From an uncultured Eubacteriales bacterium (lineage in GTDB: Bacteria > Bacillota > Clostridia > Oscillospirales > Acutalibacteraceae): 41,685 nucleotides of DNA. Of the stretch, positions 24,687 through 33,564 are shown in pieces. How positions within the stretch are numbered: the stretch's first letter is position 1; the number at the start of each line of letters is the position of its first letter. The stretch lies in NCBI GenBank assembly GCA_949296825.1, contig CASFQZ010000004.1:1-41685 (forward strand), in the 5' to 3' direction. The notes beneath the pieces are model-generated. The model was not told the DNA's origin, ran no database searches, and saw only the letters and a program-made list of their open reading frames with translations. The translations under genes were made by a program, and so were the position numbers.

Positions 24687-25919
24687 ATGTCACGGTATGA
24701 AGAAGCAAAAAAACTGTACGCCCGCCTGGGGGGCGACTGTGAACAGGCACTGCAGACGCTGGCTGCGGTGCCGGTGTCGATCCACTGCTGGCAGGGGGAC
24801 GATGTCATCGGTTTTGACGGCAGCGATTCTCTCAGCGGCGGTATCCAGACCACCGGCGATTATCCCGGCCGCGCCCGCAATCCCGAGGAGCTGATGGCGG
24901 ATCTGGATAAAGCCTTTTCCCTGATTCCCGGCAAAAAGAAGCTGAATCTGCACGCCAGCTATGCCGTGACGGCGCCCGGCGAGCGGGTGGATCGGGATCA
25001 AATCGCGCCGAAGCATTTTGAGCCCTGGGTCGATTTCGCCAAAGCGCGGGGCATGGGGCTGGATTTTAATCCCACCTTTTTCGCCCATCCGATGGTGAAG
25101 GACAATCTGACCCTCTCTTCACCGGATGAAACAGTGCGCCGGTTCTGGATCGAGCACGGCAAGCGCTGCCTTGCCATCGCCCGGTATTTTGCCGAAAGCA
25201 CCGGCGAGCCCTGCGTAATGAATATCTGGATCCCCGACGGCATGAAGGATATTCCCGGCGACCGGCTGGCGCCTCGCCGCCGTTTTATGGAGTCACTGGA
25301 CGAAATCCTTGCCGAGCCCTTTGACCGCACAAAGGTCTATGTGACGCTGGAATCCAAGGTTTTCGGTATCGGGCTGGAAGCCTATACCGTCGGCTCTGCC
25401 GAGTTCGCGCTCAGTTACGCCGCCAGCCGGGGGATTACGCCGCTGATGGACAACGGGCATTATCACCCCACCGAGCTGGTTTCCGATAAAATTTCCTCGC
25501 TGCTGCTGTTCCACGATAAAATCGCATTGCATATCACCCGCCCGATGCGCTGGGACTCCGACCATGTGGTGCTTTATGACGACGAGACCCGCGAGATTGC
25601 CCGGGAGATTGTCCGCGCCGACGCCCTTTCCCGCGTTTTTCTGGCGACGGATTATTTCGACGCGTCGATCAATCGGGTGTCCGCCTGGGTCACCGGCGTC
25701 AGAAGCGTCCAGAAAGCCCTGCTCTTTGCTTTGCTGCAGCCCAATGAAAAGCTGCGCGATCTGCAGGAGCGCAGCGATATGACCGCGCTGATGGTCTGGC
25801 AGGAGGAGCTGAAAACCGCCCCCTTCGGCGATGTCTGGGCGGAATATCTCAAACGGCAGGGGGTGCCCGCTTCCTATCTGGAGGAAGTACGGGCGTATGA
25901 AAAAAGCTTGCGCCGCTGA
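24687..25919 (+). CDS. rhaA: L-rhamnose isomerase
   Basis: A 410-residue TIM-barrel metalloenzyme that converts L-rhamnose to L-rhamnulose. Family landmarks are VPVSIHCWQGDDVIGFDG, TGDYPGRARNPEELMADLDKA, KLNLHASYA, GLDFNPTFFAHP, MNIWIPDGMKD, LESKVFGIGLEAYTVGS, and the metal-ligand region LMDNGHYHPTE followed by SLLLFHDKIALHITRPMRWDSDHVVL. ATG 24687 has AAGGAGG upstream; the ATG at 24591 precedes the promoter. Rhamnulokinase, aldolase and a rhamnose regulator are not adjacent, which is odd for this pathway. Its own promoter and terminator make it a single-gene unit. Confidence 0.94.
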   Translation: MSRYEEAKKLYARLGGDCEQALQTLAAVPVSIHCWQGDDVIGFDGSDSLSGGIQTTGDYPGRARNPEELMADLDKAFSLIPGKKKLNLHASYAVTAPGERVDRDQIAPKHFEPWVDFAKARGMGLDFNPTFFAHPMVKDNLTLSSPDETVRRFWIEHGKRCLAIARYFAESTGEPCVMNIWIPDGMKDIPGDRLAPRRRFMESLDEILAEPFDRTKVYVTLESKVFGIGLEAYTVGSAEFALSYAASRGITPLMDNGHYHPTELVSDKISSLLLFHDKIALHITRPMRWDSDHVVLYDDETREIAREIVRADALSRVFLATDYFDASINRVSAWVTGVRSVQKALLFALLQPNEKLRDLQERSDMTALMVWQEELKTAPFGDVWAEYLKRQGVPASYLEEVRAYEKSLRR

Positions 25920-25926
25920 TGGTTTC

Positions 25927-25956
25927 GGGAAACGGTTTTTTGCCGTTTCCCTTTTT
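25927..25956 (+). terminator. terminator of rhaA
   Basis: A perfect 9-bp stem (GGGAAACGG / CCGTTTCCC) is followed by TTTTT. It lies eight bases after the rhaA stop. Confidence 0.92.
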
Positions 25957-25974
25957 CATTGCCGCTTTTCACCC

Positions 25975-26003
25975 TTGCAATGGCTTCGGTTTCATGATAT
26001 ACT
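25975..26003 (+). promoter_or_regulatory. sigma-A promoter of the tarI/ispD-GT-cysE-cysS unit
   Basis: TTGCAA (25975-25980) and TATACT (25998-26003) are 17 bases apart, with TG one base before the -10. Confidence 0.8.
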
Positions 26004-26040
26004 ATATCAGTTGACAGATTCGCTGCGGGAGGGGATTTTT

Positions 26041-26718
26041 GTGAACATCGGCGTTATTCTCGCCGCCGGACACGGCAGCCGGATGGGTACGGCGCTGCCC
26101 AAGCAGTTTCTGCCCCTGCACGGGGCGCCGATTCTGGTGCACAGCGTCCGCCGTTTTGCCGAGTGCCGTGCCGTGGACAAGCTCCTGATTGCCCTGCCGC
26201 CGGAGTATCTGGCGTATGGCAGGGATCTTCTGGCGCAGTATTTTCCGGGCAATTCCTTTTTTTTGACCGCCGGCGGCGCGGACCGCAGCGCGACGCTGCG
26301 TCTGCTGGTCGATTTTGTGTTCGAGAGCATGGGCGCGGACGAAACGACGATACTGATCACCCACGACGGCGTGCGTCCCTATGTGAGTGAGCAGATGATC
26401 CTGGACAATATCCGCGCGGCGCGGGAATGCGGGGCGTGCAATACGGTGGTTCCCGCCGTGGATACCATTTTGGTCAGCCTCGACGGGACATATATCTCTT
26501 CGGTGCCCGACCGCGCCACCCTTTACCATGCCCAGACGCCCCAGAGCTTTTCCGCCGTCAAATTAAAGCGACTGCTGGACCGCATGAGCGATGAGGAGCT
26601 GTCCCGCCTGACGGACGGCTGCTCCGTTTTCGTGGTCAACGGCGAGCCGGTCAAGCTGGTGCCCGGCAGCCGGGAAAATATTAAGATTACGGTTCCCTCT
26701 GATTTGGATCCTTCGTGA
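26041..26718 (+). CDS. IspD/TarI-family cytidylyltransferase, TarI-like
   Basis: A 225-residue CTP-dependent nucleotidyltransferase. The CTP loop is GVILAAGHGSRMGTALPKQFL. IspD makes CDP-methylerythritol for isoprenoids; TarI makes CDP-ribitol for wall glycopolymers. Several positions favour TarI: THDGVRP where IspD usually has VHDAARP, NTVVPAVDTILVS, VPDRATLYHAQTPQSF, and SDEELSRLTDGCSVFVV. No TarJ reductase or IspF is adjacent. The start is GTG 26041 with GGGAGGGG 6 bases upstream. The next gene is a glycosyltransferase-like protein, which also suits a glycan role. IspD remains possible, especially if no other ispD exists in the genome. Confidence 0.82.
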   Translation: MNIGVILAAGHGSRMGTALPKQFLPLHGAPILVHSVRRFAECRAVDKLLIALPPEYLAYGRDLLAQYFPGNSFFLTAGGADRSATLRLLVDFVFESMGADETTILITHDGVRPYVSEQMILDNIRAARECGACNTVVPAVDTILVSLDGTYISSVPDRATLYHAQTPQSFSAVKLKRLLDRMSDEELSRLTDGCSVFVVNGEPVKLVPGSRENIKITVPSDLDPS

Positions 26719-26732
26719 AAGGACGGTTCGTT

Positions 26733-28085
26733 TTGCCGAAATTCTCCGTTATTCTTCCTGTTTTGAATGAAAAAGAATATCTGCCCAAGGCGCTGGACGC
26801 GCTGATCCACCAGTCGGACGAAAATTTTGAGCTGGTGATTGTAGATGGCGGCTCCACCGACGGTTCGCTGAAAATCGCCGCCGAGGCGTGTGAAAAATAT
26901 GCGGGCTTTTACCTGATCAAGGGGAAGTTCGACACTGCCTTTGAGGCGATGAACCGGGGGCTGAAGGCAGCCGAGGGGGATTATGTCCTCTTTTTATCCG
27001 CCAAGGATTTTATTACCGACGAGTCAATCGAAAAATTGCACGAGACCATTGACGAAAGCGAAAAAAAGCCGGATGTGGTCGTGTTCCGCAATTTCCTGTT
27101 TGGCGAGGGGATGCTGCCGCATTTTGATGAATATGAAGATAAGCTTGCCCCCCTGCCGGAAGCGCCGAAGTATGAGCATCTGTTCCTGCGGGCGTTTACC
27201 CTGGGCAATAAATGCTACCGCAAGGCGTTTCTGGAAAACCGCCGCCTGCATTTCGGCACGGAAAATCCGTATGCGGATTATTTTTTCATCTTTCGTGCCT
27301 TTCTGTTTGCCCGCCATGTGATGGGCTGCCCCTATGCGTTCCATGAGCGGCAGATCATGCCGCTGGACGATACCCCGCGGGACAAACCGACCAGGGCGCA
27401 TCTTTTGGCGTTCTGCGAGATGTTTTCCGACATTTATGCGCTGGCGGCGCAGACCATTGCCGAGGACAGCGAAGCGCCCATCGACGGGGACGAATCCTAT
27501 TTGCAGGAAGTGCTGTATCGCTGGATCTGCAATCTGTACGAAAAATTTTATCGCTATTTCTGGCTGATGGACGACGAGACTTACGCCCTGTTTGTGGAAA
27601 AATATCAGGAGCTGATGCAGCGTTTGCAGCCGGAAAAGCAGAAAAAGCTGAACGAATATTACTCCTATATCGGCGCGCCTCATATTTTTGAGAGCCGCCA
27701 TGACGGGGAGTATCTCTGTATGCTGGCGCTGTCCTTTGGGCAGAGGGAGCAGTACGCGCCCTTTCTGGAGTCGCTGTATCACCAGACCTTCCCGTTCTTT
27801 GAGGTCGCCGTCCGCGAGAGCTTTGCCGACGAGATTCCCAGCCGCTATCGCAAAATGCCCAACCTTTGCGTTTTGCCGGACAATAACTTTTTCCCGACGG
27901 CGCGGCAAAAGGCGCAGTCGCACATGGTGCTGGTGGTCAAGGATGGGACGCCGCTGCATCTGGACGCGCTGAAAGAGCTGAGCGAATCCCACGCGCCGAT
28001 GTTCCTGCGCCAGTCCGTCTTTGCCAAAATTCGCAAAAGCGCCCAGGTGAAGATATCGCTGAAGGAAAAGGGATTGGATTTTTAA
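26733..28085 (+). CDS. glycosyltransferase-2-like protein with two GT-A-like modules, first metal motif altered
   Basis: About 450 residues. The first module (about 1-240) has FSVILPVLNEKEYLPKALDAL and VIVDGGSTDGSLKIA, but the usual LFLDSDD is LFLSAKD, so the key metal-binding Asp residues are missing. The last ~110 residues look like a second, shorter copy: MLALSFGQREQYAPFLESLY, HQTFPFFEVAVRES, then SHMVLVVKDGTPLHLDALKEL. It may be inactive, use an altered mechanism, or act as a partner subunit. TTG 26733 is preferred (AAAGGA 9 bases upstream); GTG 26715, overlapping the previous stop as GTGA, has no ribosome site but would add six residues. It lies 26 bases before cysE. Confidence 0.8.
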   Translation: MPKFSVILPVLNEKEYLPKALDALIHQSDENFELVIVDGGSTDGSLKIAAEACEKYAGFYLIKGKFDTAFEAMNRGLKAAEGDYVLFLSAKDFITDESIEKLHETIDESEKKPDVVVFRNFLFGEGMLPHFDEYEDKLAPLPEAPKYEHLFLRAFTLGNKCYRKAFLENRRLHFGTENPYADYFFIFRAFLFARHVMGCPYAFHERQIMPLDDTPRDKPTRAHLLAFCEMFSDIYALAAQTIAEDSEAPIDGDESYLQEVLYRWICNLYEKFYRYFWLMDDETYALFVEKYQELMQRLQPEKQKKLNEYYSYIGAPHIFESRHDGEYLCMLALSFGQREQYAPFLESLYHQTFPFFEVAVRESFADEIPSRYRKMPNLCVLPDNNFFPTARQKAQSHMVLVVKDGTPLHLDALKELSESHAPMFLRQSVFAKIRKSAQVKISLKEKGLDF

Positions 28086-28111
28086 CCGCGTTCTCACGGG
28101 GGAGAGACAGA

Positions 28112-28765
28112 ATGTTTGAACGAATGAAAGAGGATATCGCCTGCGTGAAGCAGCGCGACCCCGCCGCCTCCTCGGCGCTGGAGATCATGCTGCTGTATCC
28201 CGGCTATAAAGCTGTCCGCGCCCATCGCAAAGCCCACTGGTGCTACGAGCATCGTCTGCGCTTTCTGGCACGATGGATCTCGCAGCGATCTTCCCGCAAA
28301 ACCGGCATTGAGATTCACCCCGGCGCAAAGATCGGCAGGCGGTTCTTCATTGACCACGGGACCGGTGTGGTCATCGGCGAAACGGCGGAGATCGGCGATG
28401 ACGTGACGATCTATCAGGGCGTGACCCTCGGCGGTACCGGTAAGGATGTCGGCAAGCGCCATCCCACCGTCGGCAACCATGTGATGATCGGTTCCGGCGC
28501 AAAGGTGCTCGGTCCCTTTCGCATCGGCGACAATTCCCGCATCGCTGCCGGCGCGGTGGTGCTGGAGGAGATTCCGCCCAATGCCACGGCGGTAGGCGTG
28601 CCCGCCCGGGTGGTCAAAATTGAGGGTAAACGGGTCGATGATCTGGATCAGATCCATATTCCCGACCCCGTCGCCCAGGAGCTGGCGCGGCTGAACGCCC
28701 GCATCGATGCGCTTCTCGCCATGGTTGAGGAGCCGAAAGGAGAAAAAGAGGATGAAGATTTATAA
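28112..28765 (+). CDS. cysE: serine O-acetyltransferase
   Basis: A 217-residue left-handed beta-helix acetyltransferase that makes O-acetylserine from serine and acetyl-CoA, the first step of cysteine synthesis. The helical N-terminal part has IACVKQRDPAASSALEIMLLYPGYKA. The hexapeptide-repeat domain runs GIEIHPGAKIGRRFFIDHG, then GVVIGETAEIGDDVTIYQGVT, then LGGTGKDVGKRHPTVGN. His and Asp in FIDHGTG fit the active site. The start has GGGGGAGA upstream. It overlaps cysS by 14 bases, the well-known Firmicutes cysE-cysS pairing that links cysteine supply and tRNA charging. Confidence 0.95.
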   Translation: MFERMKEDIACVKQRDPAASSALEIMLLYPGYKAVRAHRKAHWCYEHRLRFLARWISQRSSRKTGIEIHPGAKIGRRFFIDHGTGVVIGETAEIGDDVTIYQGVTLGGTGKDVGKRHPTVGNHVMIGSGAKVLGPFRIGDNSRIAAGAVVLEEIPPNATAVGVPARVVKIEGKRVDDLDQIHIPDPVAQELARLNARIDALLAMVEEPKGEKEDEDL

Positions 28766-30146
28766 CACCCTGACCCGTAAAAAAGAAGAACTGACCCCGC
28801 TGCATGATGGAGAGGTCCGCATCTATGCCTGCGGACCGACGGTCTATAATTATATCCATATCGGCAACGCCCGTCCGATCTGCGTCTTTGACGTGCTGCG
28901 CCGGTATCTGGAATACCGCGGCTATCGGGTGACTTTTGTGCAGAATTTTACCGATATTGACGATAAGATCATCAACCGCGCCAATGAGGAAGGCGTTTCT
29001 TATAAAGAAATTTCTGAAAAATACATTGCCGAGTACAAGGTGGACGCCGCCGGACTGAACGTCCGGGAGGCGACGGTTCACCCCAAGGCGACTGAGAACA
29101 TTGACGAGATTCTCGCTATTGTTTCTGCCCTGATCGAAAAGGGCTATGCCTATGAATCCCAGGGCGATGTATATTTCAGCCCCAAAAAATTCTCCGAATA
29201 CGGTAAGCTGTCGCACCAGCCGCTGGAGGAGCTGGAGGCGGGTGCGCGCATCAATATCGGCGAGACCAAGCGCGACGCGATGGATTTTGCCCTATGGAAA
29301 GCCGCCAAGCCCGGCGAGCCCTATTGGGAGTCTCCCTGGGGCAGAGGCAGACCCGGCTGGCATATTGAATGCTCCGCCATGAGCCGCCGTTTTCTGGGCA
29401 ATACCATTGACATTCATTGCGGCGGGCAGGATTTGATTTTTCCCCATCATGAGAATGAAATCGCCCAGAGCGAGTGCTGCAACGGCGTTCCTTTTGCCCG
29501 CTACTGGATGCATAATGGCTTTATCACGGTGGATAACCAGAAAATGTCCAAATCCCTCGGCAATTTCTTTACCGTTCGCGATGTCTCCGAGCAGTTCGGC
29601 TATGAGCCGATCCGCTATTTGATGATTTCCTGCCAGTATCGCAGCCCCATCAATTACAGCTATGATTCCCTGAAACAGTGCAAAGCATCGCTGGAGCGGT
29701 TGTATACCTGCCGTGATTCGCTGGATTTTGCCGCGCAGAATGCGGCAAACGTCCCGATGGACCCACAGGTCAAAGCGGCGCTGGAGCGCCATGTCGCCGC
29801 CTTCTGCGCGGCGATGGACGACGATCTGAATACCGCCGATGCCATCGCTTCGGTCTTTGAGCTGGTACGCGATATCAATAAGCTGGTGTTGACCGAGGTG
29901 CCGTCAAAGGAAGCTGTCACCTGTGCCGCAGAAATCTTCGACGAGCTGACCGGCGTACTTGGGCTGGTTTATAACCGCAAATCGGATGCTTCGCTGGACG
30001 ATGAGATCAACGGGCTGGTGGCGCAGCGAACAAAAGCCCGCCAGGAGAAAAACTGGGCGGAGGCGGACCGTATCCGCGATCAGCTCAAGGAAATGGGCAT
30101 TGTGCTGGAGGATACACCCCAGGGTGTCAAATGGCGCCGCGCCTAA
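28752..30146 (+). CDS. cysS: cysteinyl-tRNA synthetase
   Basis: A 464-residue class I synthetase. [18 protein letters not shown] holds the HIGH-type motif (HIGN) and a zinc-ligand Cys. KMSKSLGN is the KMSKS loop. [10 protein letters not shown] and [20 protein letters not shown] are zinc/active-site segments. The C-terminal domain ends with the helical [17 protein letters not shown]. Length is normal. ATG 28752 is chosen: AAAGGAG (about 28736) is upstream and the [14 protein letters not shown] start fits the family. A hairpin terminator follows the stop. Confidence 0.97.
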   Translation: MKIYNTLTRKKEELTPLHDGEVRIYACGPTVYNYIHIGNARPICVFDVLRRYLEYRGYRVTFVQNFTDIDDKIINRANEEGVSYKEISEKYIAEYKVDAAGLNVREATVHPKATENIDEILAIVSALIEKGYAYESQGDVYFSPKKFSEYGKLSHQPLEELEAGARINIGETKRDAMDFALWKAAKPGEPYWESPWGRGRPGWHIECSAMSRRFLGNTIDIHCGGQDLIFPHHENEIAQSECCNGVPFARYWMHNGFITVDNQKMSKSLGNFFTVRDVSEQFGYEPIRYLMISCQYRSPINYSYDSLKQCKASLERLYTCRDSLDFAAQNAANVPMDPQVKAALERHVAAFCAAMDDDLNTADAIASVFELVRDINKLVLTEVPSKEAVTCAAEIFDELTGVLGLVYNRKSDASLDDEINGLVAQRTKARQEKNWAEADRIRDQLKEMGIVLEDTPQGVKWRRA

Positions 30147-30164
30147 GTCAAGCGCGAATCACCG

Positions 30165-30191
30165 AGCCGTCGGAGCTTCCGGCGGCTTTTT
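30165..30191 (+). terminator. terminator/attenuator between cysS and ybaK
   Basis: A 10-bp stem with one G-T pair (AGCCGTCGGA / TCCGGCGGCT) has a three-base loop and is followed by TTTTT. It ends 21 bases before the ybaK start, leaving no room for a separate promoter, so ybaK depends on read-through. Confidence 0.8.
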
Positions 30192-30211
30192 GCTGAAAGA
30201 GAAGTGTAAAC

Positions 30212-30682
30212 ATGGAAGAAAAAACCAATGTCATGCGGATTTTGGAACAGAAAAAAATCCCATATACCGCCCATTGCTATGCGGATACCGACGCGCTCAG
30301 TGGCGTTGAGGTCGCTTCGGCGCTGGGGCAAAATCCCGCCCAGGTGTTCAAAACCCTGGTCACCAAAGGCAAAAGCGGAAAATATTTTGTTTTTATGGTG
30401 CCGGTGGCGCGGGAGTTGAACCTGAAAAAAGCTGCTGCCGCCGTGGGAGAAAAGAGTGTGGAAATGATCCCCCAGAAAGAGCTGCTGCCGCTGACCGGCT
30501 ACGTTCACGGCGGTTGTTCGCCCATCGGGCTGAAAAAGCCCTTCCCGGTGACAATTGACCAAAGCGCCGAAAGCTTTGATACCATTTTTTTCAGCGCCGG
30601 TAAAATCGGATACCAGGTACAGACCTCCCCGGCGTCACTGGCTAAGGCGGTCCGGCTGAAAACGGCGCCGCTGGTGGATTGA
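30212..30682 (+). CDS. ybaK: YbaK/EbsC family Cys-tRNA deacylase
   Basis: A 156-residue trans-editing enzyme. The family removes cysteine wrongly attached to tRNA-Pro (and can act on Cys-tRNA-Cys). The conserved catalytic-site Lys is K47 in VFKTLV. Other landmarks are FVFMVPVARELNLKKAA and GYVHGGCSPIGLKK. The ribosome site is AAAGAGAAG. It directly follows cysE-cysS, which makes a Cys-specific assignment natural; that point is inference from context and family. A terminator-like hairpin lies just upstream. Confidence 0.92.
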   Translation: MEEKTNVMRILEQKKIPYTAHCYADTDALSGVEVASALGQNPAQVFKTLVTKGKSGKYFVFMVPVARELNLKKAAAAVGEKSVEMIPQKELLPLTGYVHGGCSPIGLKKPFPVTIDQSAESFDTIFFSAGKIGYQVQTSPASLAKAVRLKTAPLVD

Positions 30683-30801
30683 CGGCTGCGCCCCGACGCT
30701 GCGCCAAAAATGCCGCAAGAAGAGCCTCCTGCGATCGCGCGCTGCATTGGCGACAGCAAGCGGATTATTTAACATTTTACAGGGATTTGTCTGAGATAGT
30801 C

Positions 30802-30830
30802 TTGACTTTTCTGAACAAATTTGTTATAAT
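30802..30830 (+). promoter_or_regulatory. sigma-A promoter of the TetR-family gene
   Basis: TTGACT (30802-30807) and a perfect TATAAT (30825-30830) are 17 bases apart. The leader is about 70 bases. The remainder of the 226-base gap after ybaK shows nothing else. Confidence 0.88.
30814..30825. promoter_or_regulatory. palindromic operator candidate in the TetR promoter
   Basis: AACAAATTTGTT is a perfect 12-base palindrome between the -35 and -10 hexamers, touching the first base of the -10. A bound repressor here would block RNA polymerase, which fits autoregulation by the TetR protein encoded next. Confidence 0.6.
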
Positions 30831-30908
30831 ATCTTCATTGCTCCCTGTGGAAAGAAAAGACTGTTATCTGAATAACAACGCGCTTGTGTTACGGATGGTG
30901 AAAAGAAA

Positions 30909-31451
30909 ATGGAAGGCAAAATCGATAAACGGGTGCAAAAGACCAAAGAGCGTCTGTATAAGGTGCTGGTTACGCTTTTAACAGAGCGACCGATTAAGGA
31001 CATTACCGTGAAAGAATTGTCTGAACGGGCGGACATCAATCGCGCGACGTTTTATTTGCATTATACCGATGTATTTGACCTGCTGGATCAAATGGAGTGG
31101 GATCTTGTTCATAAATTTGAGGGTATTTGCGACGGATTAAACGTCAATTTCAGCGACAAACAGTTCCTACAGGCATTCAATCAGCTTTTAATGTTGATTC
31201 AGGAAAATAAAGATCTCTGCCTTGCGCTCTTCGGTCCCAACGGCGACCGGAAGTTCTTTACCAAGCTGGTTCGGGTCGTCATGGATAAATGCTTTGATCA
31301 GAAATATTATTCCGATTATGGCTTCGCTTTTGTGCTGGCAGGCTGCGTCGGTATCATTCTTCACTGGCTTGCCGGCGGCATGAGGGAATCAATTTCTGCG
31401 GTGTCGGAAACCGCACTGGTGATGGTCAATCGAGTCAAGGTTGTCGGCTGA
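30909..31451 (+). CDS. TetR/AcrR family transcriptional regulator
   Basis: A 180-residue one-domain repressor. The N-terminal helix-turn-helix runs TKERLYKVLVTLLTERPIKDITVKELSERADINRATFYLHY, with TFYLHY as the recognition-helix end. The C-terminal ligand/dimer domain (about 60-180) is helical with a hydrophobic segment (FAFVLAGCVGIILHWLAGGM), similar to the TetR_C_7-like group. The ribosome site is weak (GGTGA). It stands alone between its promoter and a terminator; no obvious efflux pump or enzyme target lies next to it, so apart from itself its targets are unknown. Confidence 0.9.
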   Translation: MEGKIDKRVQKTKERLYKVLVTLLTERPIKDITVKELSERADINRATFYLHYTDVFDLLDQMEWDLVHKFEGICDGLNVNFSDKQFLQAFNQLLMLIQENKDLCLALFGPNGDRKFFTKLVRVVMDKCFDQKYYSDYGFAFVLAGCVGIILHWLAGGMRESISAVSETALVMVNRVKVVG

Positions 31452-31471
31452 ACGGAACCTTTGCCGTAAAA

Positions 31472-31494
31472 GCTCCCCTGCGGGGGAGTTTTTT
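31472..31494 (+). terminator. terminator of the TetR gene
   Basis: A 6-bp stem (CTCCCC / GGGGAG) has a short loop, with TTTTTT directly after. Confidence 0.85.
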
Positions 31495-31524
31495 GTATAA
31501 AAAACGAGAATCCGCTTTTTTCGC

Positions 31525-31553
31525 TTTACTTTTACCGGCGGATGTGATAAAAT
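31525..31553 (+). promoter_or_regulatory. sigma-A promoter of uvrB-uvrA
   Basis: TTTACT (31525-31530) and TAAAAT (31548-31553) are 17 bases apart, with TG one base before the -10. The -10 overlaps an in-frame ATG at 31552, which shows that this ATG is not the uvrB start. Confidence 0.8.
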
Positions 31554-31560
31554 GACGGAT

Positions 31561-31572
31561 GAACATTTGTTT
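31561..31572. promoter_or_regulatory. LexA (SOS) box candidate at the uvrBA start point
   Basis: GAACATTTGTTT fits the Gram-positive LexA core GAAC-N4-GTTY and sits about 8 bases after the -10, over the expected transcription start. The outer bases differ from the full CGAAC...GTTCG consensus, so affinity may be moderate. Confidence 0.5.
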
Positions 31573-31602
31573 TATTTGTCCGGGAGGAAGGGGAGCGAAG
31601 AG

Positions 31603-33564
<1,962 letters not shown>

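Noticed and set aside
30811-30826. LexA box in the TetR promoter
   Set aside because: GAAC is present, but the other half is not GTTY at the right distance. The symmetric 12-base palindrome explains the sequence better.
31552-31602. Upstream ATG for uvrB
   Set aside because: It overlaps the -10 hexamer, so it cannot be within the transcript. ATG 31603 has GGGGAG and matches other UvrB starts.
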